Source of the DNA: a virus
DNA: 49,544 bases
Reading direction: 5' to 3' (one strand)
Virus record (IMG/VR): IMGVR_UViG_3300028920_000776
Coordinates: 1-49,544 of that record
Of this stretch, positions 1-7,334 are shown in pieces. Numbering within the stretch: position 1 is the first letter of the stretch; each line of letters starts with the position of its first letter. Made by a program: the position numbers and the translations under genes. Under the pieces are notes generated by a model that did not search any database, was not told where the DNA came from, and saw only the letters and a program-made list of their open reading frames with translations.

Positions 1-522
1 ATAATGCTCGACGGTATAAGAGACTCCAAAAGACTTAAGAAGAAACGGCTAGATCTTCTTGATACTGCTATCCGCGAGACCCCCGGGGTACATTTGTATA
101 TCTCTGTTCAATATGTAAACGACATTGAAAGTGTCGGAATTGATGAATCAAACGTACGTGTAATGACCGATGCGATTGAACACCTTGCAGAGCGTTTCGA
201 TGTAAACGCTTTTATAGTAGACGGCTGCCGCATTGGGAAACTCGTAACGAGACGTGTATCAACTCCCTCACTATTCGTATGTGCGTACGACAAAGCAGAA
301 ACGAAAAGTCAAGCCGTTGCCGCCGCGTCGGTAATTGCGAAGGTGTATAGGGATGGTATAATGGACGGCTTATCAAATGTTTATCCTCAATATGCGTTTG
401 ATAAAAACAAGGGATACGGCACTAAGGAGCACTACGAAGCGATAAAGCAACACGGTTTCTGTAAACAGCACCGTTTATCATTTAAGATCAAAGGCCTCGA
501 ACACCTTTATGCTCAAAACTAA
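1..522 (+). CDS. rnhB: Ribonuclease HII, 5' end cut by window edge
   Basis: Cleaves RNA in RNA-DNA hybrids and excises misincorporated ribonucleotides. Visible family signatures are the DSKRL block near the start, FIVDG (third catalytic acidic residue) and the block KSQAVAAASVIAKVYRD, whose Asp is the fourth acidic residue, followed by the typical KGYGTKEH and HRLSFKI segments. The N-terminal DEAGRG-type motif with the first two acidic residues is missing because the reading frame runs off the left edge; the ATG at position 4 is therefore internal. In a phage this enzyme would remove Okazaki primers, which fits the nearby primase and polymerase genes. The family assignment is firm; whether the whole gene is intact cannot be judged here. 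Confidence 0.93.
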   Translation: MMLDGIRDSKRLKKKRLDLLDTAIRETPGVHLYISVQYVNDIESVGIDESNVRVMTDAIEHLAERFDVNAFIVDGCRIGKLVTRRVSTPSLFVCAYDKAETKSQAVAAASVIAKVYRDGIMDGLSNVYPQYAFDKNKGYGTKEHYEAIKQHGFCKQHRLSFKIKGLEHLYAQN

Positions 523-547
523 TCCCATGATCATTTTTTAGATGTGA

Positions 548-576
548 TAAAATTTCTATCTTTATTTTTGTATAAT
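548..576 (+). promoter_or_regulatory. Class I sigma70-like promoter P1
   Basis: TAAAAT at 548-553, a 17-bp spacer and TATAAT at 571-576 preceded by TG (extended -10). It lies in the 89-bp gap before the KTSC gene and matches five other intergenic promoters of this window in layout and in the T-rich stretch after the -35 box. Confidence 0.72.
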
Positions 577-611
577 ATAATAGAAAAGCAAAAATGGAGA
601 CGGAGATTCCT

Positions 612-1073
612 ATGACTACACTGAAACGTGTAATGCACCTACAAGTGAATGATTCTTCAAATATTGCTGAGATGCATTACAGTAGCGAGGTGCAACAACT
701 TTTCGTAGTCTTTAGAAACTTCTCGGTATATCGGTACGATAACGTTCCTATTGATATAGCGGCGCGTACAATGCTTGCCGAATCAGTAGGAGCGTTTTTT
801 ATCAAACACATTCGAGATGCCTTCAACTATGAAAAGATTGTAGCCCCGGGAGGTTATATACCATCCATAGTGAATGTGTTATGTTGCAACGACGCTGTCG
901 AACAGTTGGTATTAGCTTTTGACGAAGATGTTTTAAACAAGCACCTTCGGAAGATCGCCGATGAAGAAAACGCAGCTTATCTTAAACAAAGTTTGCGAGG
1001 CCTTTCACCGTATGTACACTATCACCAAGTTGACGTGATTGATTATAGGTTTACTAAAGATTTGACAAAGTAA
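612..1073 (+). CDS. KTSC-domain protein
   Basis: 153 residues. The first half (VNDSSNIAEMHYSS, then LFVVFRNFSVYRYDNVP, then AESVGAFFIKHIRDAFNYEKI) follows the KTSC domain pattern: a serine pair, a strand, a Y-x-Y-x-x-VP turn, and a final Ser-x-Gly-x-x-F..Ir block. KTSC domains are small and often found near lysyl-tRNA synthetase or in phage proteins; their biochemical role is not established. The second half is helical and unassigned. I chose ATG 612 rather than the in-frame ATG at 594, because GGAG at 602-605 gives a 6-nt spacing to 612 and nothing suitable precedes 594. The stop codon is embedded in the left arm of an operator-like repeat. Confidence 0.75.
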   Translation: MTTLKRVMHLQVNDSSNIAEMHYSSEVQQLFVVFRNFSVYRYDNVPIDIAARTMLAESVGAFFIKHIRDAFNYEKIVAPGGYIPSIVNVLCCNDAVEQLVLAFDEDVLNKHLRKIADEENAAYLKQSLRGLSPYVHYHQVDVIDYRFTKDLTK

Positions 1074-1094
1074 ACTCCAAGTAAATTACTTTGT
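1065..1094 (+). promoter_or_regulatory. Operator-like palindrome, site A
   Basis: 30-bp element starting with ACAAAGTAA and ending with TTACTTTGT, its exact reverse complement, with an extra CCAAGTAA half-site in the centre. It overlaps the KTSC stop codon. It matches site D (35325-35354, other strand) at 28 of 30 positions. Confidence 0.75.
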
Positions 1095-1115
1095 ACATAT
1101 TAGTAAACATATAAA
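1086..1115 (+). promoter_or_regulatory. Class II promoter overlapping operator site A
   Basis: TTACTT at 1086-1091, which is the right arm of the palindrome, is followed after 18 bp by TATAAA at 1110-1115. The same geometry recurs at 11312-11341 and, on the minus strand, at 35333-35304. It would drive the small-gene cluster beginning at 1194. Confidence 0.55.
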
Positions 1116-1193
1116 ATTATTATATTTATAGTTAGACAAATTCGGAATAGGAAATTATATAATCGACTTTGTAAATTCAAAAGGTTCCAATTA

Positions 1194-1418
1194 ATGGCGA
1201 AGATTACCAAGAAAGATCTACCGGAAGACTTACTGGATGAGCTAGATGAAGCAATACAAAACGCGCGGGCACAGATACGCTCTAATATCGAAAAAGCTTG
1301 CCAGGAGCATTGGATCTGGAAAGTAGTCTTCGCCATTATGTTTACAGGTATTCTTTATTTTGGTATCAAATACTTATTAAGGTTTTGCGAATGGATAAAC
1401 TACAACCATCCGATTTGA
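1194..1418 (+). CDS. Small single-span membrane protein, unknown
   Basis: 74 residues. The first 40 are charged and helical; one clear membrane segment follows at about residues 42-65 (WKVVFAIMFTGILYFGIKYLL), then a short polar tail. AAGG at 1181-1184 lies 9 nt before the ATG. Its 3' end overlaps the start of the next gene by 28 bp, indicating translational coupling. It is the first gene after the class II promoter, which suggests early expression, and small early phage membrane proteins often alter the host envelope, but no function can be assigned from the sequence. Confidence 0.65.
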   Translation: MAKITKKDLPEDLLDELDEAIQNARAQIRSNIEKACQEHWIWKVVFAIMFTGILYFGIKYLLRFCEWINYNHPI

Positions 1419-1816
1419 AATACGGTGTTACATGCGTAAGGTGTGGTAGATGTTGCCGCAATATTTGGTTACCACTATCTCCCGGGCAGTTACAAACACG
1501 CTATGCAAACTGGCTAGCCGGCAACGGGGAACGTAATTCCGAAATACATCTTGTCTATCCGATGTTGAAAGCAACCGGGCAGAAACGTTTTCGAAAGATC
1601 AACGGCGAAAAGATTGCTCTGTTCAAGTATAAATGTGTTCATGTAAAATATATACGTGAAGAACACTTGTGGGCTTGTACAATACATGCTCACAGACCAC
1701 CAATGTGTCGTAATTACCCACACTACGGCAAAGATGTAATAACAACATATCTGCATAAGGGATGTGCCTTCCGCAATGTGGGCAAGGTGAATGAGGGTCG
1801 CCATAGGTCTGGGTGA
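1391..1816 (+). CDS. CxxCxxCC (YkgJ/UPF0153) metal-binding protein
   Basis: 141 residues. The N-terminus carries C15-x2-C18-x2-C21-C22, the hallmark of the YkgJ family of putative zinc- or iron-chelating proteins, and further cysteines follow in KYKC, WACTIH, PPMCRNYP and KGC, the spacing expected for the rest of the family cluster. Function of the family is poorly known. ATG 1391 was chosen over the longer frame from 1298, because AAGG at 1379-1382 precedes it and the upstream extension merely reads through the membrane gene in another frame. The cysteine pattern is convincing; the actual metal and role are not known. Confidence 0.78.
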   Translation: MDKLQPSDLKYGVTCVRCGRCCRNIWLPLSPGQLQTRYANWLAGNGERNSEIHLVYPMLKATGQKRFRKINGEKIALFKYKCVHVKYIREEHLWACTIHAHRPPMCRNYPHYGKDVITTYLHKGCAFRNVGKVNEGRHRSG

Positions 1817-1821
1817 AAGCA

Positions 1822-1835
1822 CAGCCGTACGGCTG
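1822..1835. repeat. 14-bp perfect palindrome after the CxxCxxCC gene
   Basis: CAGCCGTACGGCTG is self-complementary and sits in the GC-rich 70-bp gap 1817-1886. It has no T-tract after it, so it does not look like an intrinsic terminator; it may be a protein-binding site or an RNA hairpin ahead of the next ribosome site. Confidence 0.4.
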
Positions 1836-1886
1836 GTAAACGTCACGCCACGCCATGGGGCCCTCTTCGCCTTTTAAGGAGAATGT

Positions 1887-2588
1887 ATGAGTATTTTAGT
1901 TTACATGCAATTACGAAACGAAGACAGATTTGCCAAAGCCGCATTAGCGTCCGTTCAAGACATCGCAGATGACGCACTTATTGTTTTTGATAGATGCGAA
2001 GATGAAACGCGTTCTATAATTGATCGTGAATTTCCCAACTACGAAAAAATAGTAACACTTGATGATGAAGAACTGTTAAGGGTTCGTAAGTCTCTTTTAC
2101 ATGACTTCGAAAATTACGAGTGGATACTTATGGTGAACGGTGATGAAGTCTACGATGAAAATATTCGAGACTTACCTGAATACTTAGCAGCGCGTCCGAT
2201 AGAAGATGTTACACACATAGTGGGACATACCGTGCACGTACTAAATGAAGACGGAACGTTATACACACCTTTCGATAAAACACATTTAGCACGTTCCACT
2301 ACAAAGTTAATACATAATTGGGCTATCGAAGACGGTGACAGCTTCAATCCATGGTTATTTCATAATTTAAAATATAAATTCGGAAGCGCGGTGTTTTTTG
2401 ATATACGACACAATATTCCTGTAATAGGATGTTTCACAGTGTACCATATGCACTTCTTAAATAGAAGCAGTGTAGATGCAAAAGTTATACGACGTGCATC
2501 ACCGAACGAACTCAACTATCCTATGTACATTTTAAATGGACAACAACCACTATTTCTACCCTTTTTAAAGAGAGATACAGATGAATAG
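1887..2588 (+). CDS. GT2-like glycosyltransferase (GT-A fold), single domain
   Basis: 233 residues. It opens with the GT2-style strand and loop (LVYMQLRNEDRF), followed by a nucleotide-binding-like segment ALIVFDRCEDET and an acidic metal-site candidate ILMVNGDEVYDE at about residues 80-92, in the place of the DxD motif. The C-terminal half is less typical. AAGGAG at 1876-1881 precedes ATG 1887. The arrangement resembles the second and third domains of the large glycosyltransferase encoded at 41972-44293. It might sugar-modify DNA, a virion protein or a host polymer; the substrate cannot be told. A non-catalytic GT-A-fold protein is the main alternative. Confidence 0.6.
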   Translation: MSILVYMQLRNEDRFAKAALASVQDIADDALIVFDRCEDETRSIIDREFPNYEKIVTLDDEELLRVRKSLLHDFENYEWILMVNGDEVYDENIRDLPEYLAARPIEDVTHIVGHTVHVLNEDGTLYTPFDKTHLARSTTKLIHNWAIEDGDSFNPWLFHNLKYKFGSAVFFDIRHNIPVIGCFTVYHMHFLNRSSVDAKVIRRASPNELNYPMYILNGQQPLFLPFLKRDTDE

Positions 2589-2967
2589 AAACGAACGCAA
2601 AACTATTGACATTGATGACGTCGTTCAAGTTATTGATATTCCAATACCTATTATCGCAGAAGGTGAAATACTACATGCGCTATGTCCTTTTTGTGGTGAG
2701 ATAATCGCAACGTCATCGGACGAGTATAAAACCCCATCAGAAGCTTACACGCATTTAGTTGTCCTTGCAGTACCCGCATTAGAAGAACACCACAAGAAAT
2801 GTTCCGAGCCTAAAGTGAATTTACGTATAAAACATGTCAGTGTGAATTTCTCTTTCGAGGGCATACGAGATTCATTTGAAATATACGATATTTTGTTGAC
2901 AGCAAAGACCTTTTCAGATGAAAGCAGAACAAAAACGGGTGAGGATAATAGCATAAGGATGTACTAA
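2581..2967 (+). CDS. Hypothetical protein with possible zinc knuckle
   Basis: 128 residues, not recognised. It contains CPFCG at residues 35-39 and HHKKC about 40 residues later, which could bind one zinc ion. The rest is a mix of strands and charged helices. Its start overlaps the end of the preceding gene by 8 bp, and its last base is shared with the next start codon, so it belongs to a tightly coupled cluster of small early genes running from 1887 to 3865. Confidence 0.6.
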   Translation: MNRNERKTIDIDDVVQVIDIPIPIIAEGEILHALCPFCGEIIATSSDEYKTPSEAYTHLVVLAVPALEEHHKKCSEPKVNLRIKHVSVNFSFEGIRDSFEIYDILLTAKTFSDESRTKTGEDNSIRMY

Positions 2968-3260
2968 TGCACACATTTTTATTTGTAGACGTATCGCTCG
3001 ATCCCAACGGACCGGGGTTGCCTTTCACAGTAAAAGCGGCTAATATAGATAACGCATGTACGCTCGCAACTATAAGTTGTGTCAAAGGTAGGAAGTATAA
3101 AATATACTATCTACCTATGGAACCGGGTGTACTACCTATGTTAGGAATGTTCATTGCAGGGGATGCTATCGCAGAAAGCCTAACCGAATTTTGGTATAAG
3201 TTTTTGCGCGATCGCTTCGGCGAAGCAGAACTGCCACGTCCTAAAAGGGTACCCCGATGA
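2967..3260 (+). CDS. Hypothetical protein
   Basis: 97 residues, not recognised. The N-terminal half looks like beta strands (TFLFVDVSL, PFTVKAANIDNACTLATI, YKIYYLPM), the C-terminal half is helical and ends in a basic proline-rich tail (PRPKRVPR). No catalytic motif is visible. It overlaps both neighbours by a few bases, so it is almost certainly translated as part of the same small-gene operon. Confidence 0.55.
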   Translation: MHTFLFVDVSLDPNGPGLPFTVKAANIDNACTLATISCVKGRKYKIYYLPMEPGVLPMLGMFIAGDAIAESLTEFWYKFLRDRFGEAELPRPKRVPR

Positions 3261-3865
3261 TTTCGCACGCACATAAGGTTGCTCATAAACGGAAAAAACA
3301 CCCTCCGAAACATACATATAATATTGAATATAAATACTATTATTATATATACGACGATAAATATTTTGATTGCGACGATATCGGGTCTATAGAAGCTATA
3401 AAAACTTCCGAGGATCCCTTTTATGCACACTGGCGTGTATTTGCTTCATTACCGCCGGGGCACACACTAGGAATACGCATTAGTAAATACAAGGATGGTG
3501 TGTTTTTATTTGCCCATACGATATGTAAAACTAATTTGAAAGGTACACAGCCAATGAAAATTGAACACGAACACGCGAATTATAATACTTCGATTTTATA
3601 TACAGACGCGCCTAGTGAGTTCTTTCCAAACGGTGACACACGAAAGTTTCATCTTTGGGAGGTAACACATAATAAACGCGTTGGCTACATCGTAGACTTT
3701 ACAACAAAATACGACAGTACAATGATACTATCTTTATTTGGAAACCGTCTAAGAATGCGTTTAGATAAAGGGCCCAATCTTGTAGAAAGTGCTCGCGCAA
3801 CGACACTATGTTGCGCAGCGCATTTCGCGATTGTATGGGAGAACGAGAAAAATAAGTTTTTTTGA
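3257..3865 (+). CDS. Hypothetical protein with basic N-terminus
   Basis: 202 residues, not recognised. The first 20 residues are rich in His and Lys (HKVAHKRKKHPPKH), followed by a tyrosine-rich strand (IEYKYYYYIYDDKY). The rest has beta-strand character with scattered aromatic residues. Last gene of the small-gene cluster; the following 59-bp gap contains class I promoter P2. The ATGA overlap with the preceding gene supports the start. Confidence 0.55.
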   Translation: MISHAHKVAHKRKKHPPKHTYNIEYKYYYYIYDDKYFDCDDIGSIEAIKTSEDPFYAHWRVFASLPPGHTLGIRISKYKDGVFLFAHTICKTNLKGTQPMKIEHEHANYNTSILYTDAPSEFFPNGDTRKFHLWEVTHNKRVGYIVDFTTKYDSTMILSLFGNRLRMRLDKGPNLVESARATTLCCAAHFAIVWENEKNKFF

Positions 3866-3873
3866 TATTCTGC

Positions 3874-3902
3874 TTAAATTTTCTTGTTTGATATGGTATA
3901 AT
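3874..3902 (+). promoter_or_regulatory. Class I sigma70-like promoter P2
   Basis: TTAAAT at 3874-3879, 17-bp spacer, TATAAT at 3897-3902 (a second overlapping TATAAT at 3902-3907). It is directly upstream of the TTG-initiated gene at 3925, whose ribosome site AAGGAG lies at 3911-3916. Confidence 0.75.
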
Positions 3903-3924
3903 ATAATGTAAAGGAGAGACGGAT

Positions 3925-4206
3925 TTGAACAACAAAGACGACATAAAAACCTTTTTGACTGTAGCCGCGGTAGAATTCAGTGCTACCGGACAGACGACCA
4001 AGATGGAACTTCCTGTAGAAGTTCCGAACATTTTAGTACCCGTGGTCGAGAACTTAAACAGTCAAGATCCGTCGTTGGTTGCTCGCGTCTTAGGATCAGC
4101 ACTCCTGAATATTATGCGCAAAAAGCTACTTAACGGGCAGAAGCCTAAAGACGCATTAAATAATGCACGGAAGGGAGGTGAGACGAGTGCCACAAAAGAA
4201 GAGTGA
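3925..4206 (+). CDS. Small hypothetical protein, TTG start
   Basis: 93 residues, not recognised. Beginning MNNKDDIKTFLTVAAVEFSATG, it is predicted to be a mix of strands and helices with a basic C-terminal region (IMRKKLLNGQKPKDALNNARKGG). The start is TTG at 3925, supported by AAGGAG at 3911-3916 and by the absence of a nearby ATG. It is the first gene after promoter P2 and overlaps the next gene by 20 bp. That neighbour looks nucleic-acid binding, so this gene may serve in the same DNA-associated complex, but this is only context. Confidence 0.6.
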   Translation: MNNKDDIKTFLTVAAVEFSATGQTTKMELPVEVPNILVPVVENLNSQDPSLVARVLGSALLNIMRKKLLNGQKPKDALNNARKGGETSATKEE

Positions 4207-4897
4207 GATCCTGGAAACATTGAGCGATGATCTTCGAAAAGCGTACGAGGATCCTGAAGAATGCTTCGGAACTGAGTACGATCCTAACGACGAAACTTGT
4301 ACGAAGGAATGCGTCGATTCCGCGTTATGTAAAAGTATAGTCGAAGCACCTACTGACGCCGTAGAAGATCAGCCCACAGAAACGGAGCCCGCAGAAGCTC
4401 CGCAGACTGTACAAGAAGATCCGTCTCCCAAGGTAAATGAAACACCTCAACCACCAACAGAGGAGAGTAAACCCATGGCAGACGAAGAAAAGAAAGCCCC
4501 AGAGGCTCCCGCAGAGGGTGCCAAAAAGGCTACCCCCAAAGGCTTCGGTGACCGCACAGCCGCGAAAGACCAGTTCGGATTTACCGAAGGCACAAAAGGT
4601 TCCTTCATTGCGTTGAAGTTTGCAGAAGCGCCGATTTCGAAGGCCGACCTTTTGGCCGTTACGAACGAGAAGTTCGGAACCGATTCCTCAGGCCGCGTCA
4701 ATATGGTGATGTACAAGATGCGCGATCGGGGGTTCAAACTCCTGAGAGCTGGAAAGCTCTACTACGTCGATGGTGTCACACCCCAGGACAAAGTGGACGC
4801 CGCCATCGCTACGGCTGAGAAAGCTGCAGAAGCCGCAGAAGCCGCCAAAGCCGCGAAGAAGGCTAAAGAGAAGGAAGCCGCGGATAAGGAAGGCTGA
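4187..4897 (+). CDS. Cys-motif / winged-helix / Lys-Ala-rich DNA-binding-type protein
   Basis: 236 residues in three parts. Residues 24-50 hold four cysteines (C26, C38, C42, C48) in the pattern CFG..YD....C...C.....C, which recurs at the SSB C-terminus. Residues 50-100 are an acidic Pro/Glu-rich linker. The segment APISKADLLAVTNEKFG to GFKLLRAGKLYYVDG reads as a winged helix, and the tail is Ala/Lys/Glu-rich, like linker-histone tails. GTG 4187 was chosen over ATG 4163 because GGGAGG at 4173-4178 precedes it. An internal ATG at 4475 with its own AGGAG may produce a form lacking the cysteine part. Likely an abundant nucleoid or replication protein; the exact role is unknown. Confidence 0.65.
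   Translation: MPQKKSEILETLSDDLRKAYEDPEECFGTEYDPNDETCTKECVDSALCKSIVEAPTDAVEDQPTETEPAEAPQTVQEDPSPKVNETPQPPTEESKPMADEEKKAPEAPAEGAKKATPKGFGDRTAAKDQFGFTEGTKGSFIALKFAEAPISKADLLAVTNEKFGTDSSGRVNMVMYKMRDRGFKLLRAGKLYYVDGVTPQDKVDAAIATAEKAAEAAEAAKAAKKAKEKEAADKEG
4461..4477 (+). promoter_or_regulatory. Possible internal ribosome site and start in the winged-helix gene
   Basis: AGGAG at 4461-4465 is followed 9 nt later by ATG 4475, in frame with the 4187 gene. Translation from here would give a 140-residue protein made of only the winged helix and the Lys/Ala-rich tail. Confidence 0.4.
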
Positions 4898-4925
4898 ATC
4901 TGATCGACATCAGGAGTTGTACAGA

Positions 4926-4966
4926 AAACGGGTATGCGGGTGATACTGCATACCCGTTTGTTTTAA
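4926..4966 (+). terminator. Intrinsic terminator
   Basis: A perfect 12-bp stem (4926-4937 with 4948-4959, containing ACGGGTATGC) with a 10-nt loop is followed by GTTTT. It separates the P2 transcription unit from the queD gene, whose ribosome site AAGGAG begins only two bases downstream at 4968; que expression therefore needs read-through or a promoter I cannot see. Confidence 0.88.
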
Positions 4967-4979
4967 TAAGGAGTTATTC

Positions 4980-5468
4980 ATGCGTTCTATTACACGTGAG
5001 TATTCATTCGATGCCGCACATCGTCTGTACGGTTACCCCGGAAAGTGTTGTAATATTCACGGGCATACTTATAAAGTATTTGTAACCATTGAGTCTCTTT
5101 CAAATGTAGATACGCGTACAAATCCTTTTCTATTGGATTTTGGTACGCTTAAAAAAATCGTTCAACCGTTGATGGATGCATGGGATCATAAATTGATACT
5201 TTCTAAAAACGATCCTTTATGTTCTCACTTACTACAACCGTTTATCGAAGACGGCAGCGTTGTATACTTAGATTATGTACCGTCTGCTGAGAATATGGCA
5301 CGTTATCTTGCAGAGGCCGTCTTACAGAAATATCAAACGTACAAACCTGCTTCTAAACTATTCCATTGGGAAGCTTTAACTACTGATAAGGGTGTTCTAC
5401 CTGTCGCTGTAATTGTAACCGTGTATGAAACCCCGAAGAGCTACGCCACATATCGAACACCAGAATAA
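4980..5468 (+). CDS. queD: 6-carboxytetrahydropterin synthase QueD
   Basis: 162 residues. It converts dihydroneopterin triphosphate to 6-carboxy-5,6,7,8-tetrahydropterin, the second step from GTP to preQ0. Family marks are FDAAHRL (zinc ligand H14), CCNIHGHTY (catalytic Cys at 23 or 24, zinc ligands H27 and H29), LLDFGTLK, DHKLIL (D69-H70) and PSAENMARYL. The protein is longer than typical bacterial QueD (about 120) because of inserted loops in the middle and an extended C-terminus, common in phage forms. AAGGAG at 4968-4973 precedes the ATG. It is followed 11 bp later by queE; FolE2 and QueC, the other two steps, are encoded at 14455 and 13427. Confidence 0.93.
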   Translation: MRSITREYSFDAAHRLYGYPGKCCNIHGHTYKVFVTIESLSNVDTRTNPFLLDFGTLKKIVQPLMDAWDHKLILSKNDPLCSHLLQPFIEDGSVVYLDYVPSAENMARYLAEAVLQKYQTYKPASKLFHWEALTTDKGVLPVAVIVTVYETPKSYATYRTPE

Positions 5469-5479
5469 AGGTACGTACC

Positions 5480-6208
5480 ATGCAGAAACTAATAATATCC
5501 GAAATTTTCGAAAGTATACAAGGCGAAGGCAGTACAATAGGTTTTCCCGCTGTTTTTATTCGTACGTATGGCTGTAATCTCCAATGCCCTAATTGCGATA
5601 CGTCGTATTCGTATGGTGATAGCGATTACACAGAACTGACGCCTACACAAGTAGTCAATCGCGTTATGAAATCGAATACGCATGGATTAGTTATTACAGG
5701 TGGAGAGCCCACCATACAGTGGGGTTTACTGTACAAGGTATTTCGTACTTTGGTAGACAAAAGATGGCTGAGTTTGTTTATCATAGAATCTAACGGATTA
5801 ATCCCTATACAAAATACTCTACGAAGTACAATGGAATCTTTTGCCGTTCGATACGTAGTCTCCCCGAAGTTCTATAAAAAAGATTCGTACAATATGGACT
5901 CTTTAATAAAAATATTTCGTATGCATCGACAACAGGCCGAGCTCAAAATACTATTTGAAGGTCGCAGAGAAATATATGAAGCCTTGTCAATTGAAAAACG
6001 CCTTATAGAGCAAGGTACGCAGTTGCTCAATCCAATTATATTTCAACCGTTGATACCCCCCGGGATGATGTACGACGAAGAAGTTCCCGATTGGTTGGAG
6101 TCAGTATATAGTAACTATAATAAGTACCGTGCAGAATTCATAACGCCTACACGTTTCATCGTTCAACAACACAAATGGATATGGGGACAAAATAAACGTG
6201 GAGTTTAA
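5480..6208 (+). CDS. queE: 7-carboxy-7-deazaguanine synthase QueE (radical SAM)
   Basis: 242 residues. It contracts carboxytetrahydropterin to 7-carboxy-7-deazaguanine using S-adenosylmethionine and a [4Fe-4S] cluster. Seen directly: IFESIQGEGSTIGFPAVFIR at the N-terminus, cluster motif C32-x3-C36-x2-C39 (GCNLQCPNCDT), and TGGEP at 73-77. The C-terminal QQHKWIWG is also family-like. The gene sits between queD and the SbcD homologue, whose GTG start lies 11 bp inside its 3' end. Part of the preQ0 pathway that supplies the DpdA-like enzyme. Confidence 0.94.
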   Translation: MQKLIISEIFESIQGEGSTIGFPAVFIRTYGCNLQCPNCDTSYSYGDSDYTELTPTQVVNRVMKSNTHGLVITGGEPTIQWGLLYKVFRTLVDKRWLSLFIIESNGLIPIQNTLRSTMESFAVRYVVSPKFYKKDSYNMDSLIKIFRMHRQQAELKILFEGRREIYEALSIEKRLIEQGTQLLNPIIFQPLIPPGMMYDEEVPDWLESVYSNYNKYRAEFITPTRFIVQQHKWIWGQNKRGV

Positions 6209-7334
6209 ATTTGCACACATAGCAGACATACACGCACGCGAATCTAACTGGGACGAGATATCCGAATGTCTAACATGCGTACAACGTGTATGTCGAGAAC
6301 AGAAAATCCAGTTTACTATTATCGCGGGTGACTTATGGGATCATAAATTGTGGGCTCATAGCGAAAGCTTTCGTGGTACTGTAGACTGGGTTGTTCGTAT
6401 GGCAACGTACGGACCTGTGTATATACTATACGGAACACCTTCACATGACGTTCCTGGAAGTCACGAGATATTTAAACACGTTGAAGCTGCAAATCCTATA
6501 AACGTATTAAGTGAAGTCTCTACAGAACATGTATATATTAACGATGATACGCATGAGACTATGACCAAGGTCTGTGAACTAGCTGTATTACCTCACAAAA
6601 TAATTGCACCCGAAGGCGACCTCGAACAAACGATGGCTACACGTAGAGCTGCTATCGAAAAGTACGTTGGATATTTAAAGGAAGACCCTAGTAGTTACCC
6701 CCGTATTTTTATAGGGCATCTCGCAGTTGTTGGCTGTGTAATTCCGCAAGGAACTGATGGTTATGAAATAAGCCCCGTGTTACTTAAAGACTTTGACTAC
6801 GCGGCTTTAGGACATATACACCCGAAAGACCAAAAGCTACCCTCCAACATACAGTATTCAGGGTCGTTGTGGCACACTGAAACGGGTGACACATCCGAAA
6901 AAGGTTTCTACATCATCACCATGAGGGATAAAAATATTATTAAGAAAGAATTCATCAACGCGGGTAGCCACCCTGTTATAAAACTTGACGGACATTTCAC
7001 AGAGAAAGGTGTTGTATTACCTAATGCAGAAGCTGTTAGCAACGCCAAGGTACGTTTCACAGTCTATATACCCGCAAAATTTCGTGATGCATTTAATACA
7101 AAGAACGTAGAGAACGATATTCTAGCACGCGGTGCTTACTCTTGCAAGGTAGTCCCAAGAGTATTACAAGAAGATATCGAAGTCGTTGATTTCGGGTACA
7201 CACGCGACGTTAAACCGGGTGACTGGAAAGACAAGTTTGCAGCGTATTGTGAAGTTTCAGATATAGAAGTTACTGAAGACGTATCAAAAAAAGTTGACCA
7301 CCTTATTAAAGAGGTAGGAGACGAGTACCCATGA
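6198..7334 (+). CDS. sbcD: SbcD/Mre11-like metallophosphoesterase
   Basis: 378 residues. Nuclease subunit of an SbcCD (T4 gp47/gp46) type complex that processes DNA ends and hairpins during recombination-dependent replication. Metal-binding motifs are visible in order: ADIHA (D10, H12), IAGDLWDHK, GTPSHD (variant of GNHD), IFIGH and ALGHIH. The C-terminal 150 residues form the expected capping region. The start is GTG 6198, overlapping queE by 11 bp; its stop overlaps the ATG of the SbcC gene by 4 bp, so the two subunits are translationally coupled. Confidence 0.9.
   Translation: MEFKFAHIADIHARESNWDEISECLTCVQRVCREQKIQFTIIAGDLWDHKLWAHSESFRGTVDWVVRMATYGPVYILYGTPSHDVPGSHEIFKHVEAANPINVLSEVSTEHVYINDDTHETMTKVCELAVLPHKIIAPEGDLEQTMATRRAAIEKYVGYLKEDPSSYPRIFIGHLAVVGCVIPQGTDGYEISPVLLKDFDYAALGHIHPKDQKLPSNIQYSGSLWHTETGDTSEKGFYIITMRDKNIIKKEFINAGSHPVIKLDGHFTEKGVVLPNAEAVSNAKVRFTVYIPAKFRDAFNTKNVENDILARGAYSCKVVPRVLQEDIEVVDFGYTRDVKPGDWKDKFAAYCEVSDIEVTEDVSKKVDHLIKEVGDEYP

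Noticed and set aside
1817-1886. Intrinsic terminator or tRNA in the GC-rich gap after the CxxCxxCC gene
   Set aside because: The palindrome at 1822-1835 is not followed by a T-run, and no cloverleaf can be drawn.
4898-4979. preQ1 or queuosine-type riboswitch upstream of queD
   Set aside because: The leader contains only a symmetric terminator hairpin and a ribosome site; no preQ1 aptamer features were visible.
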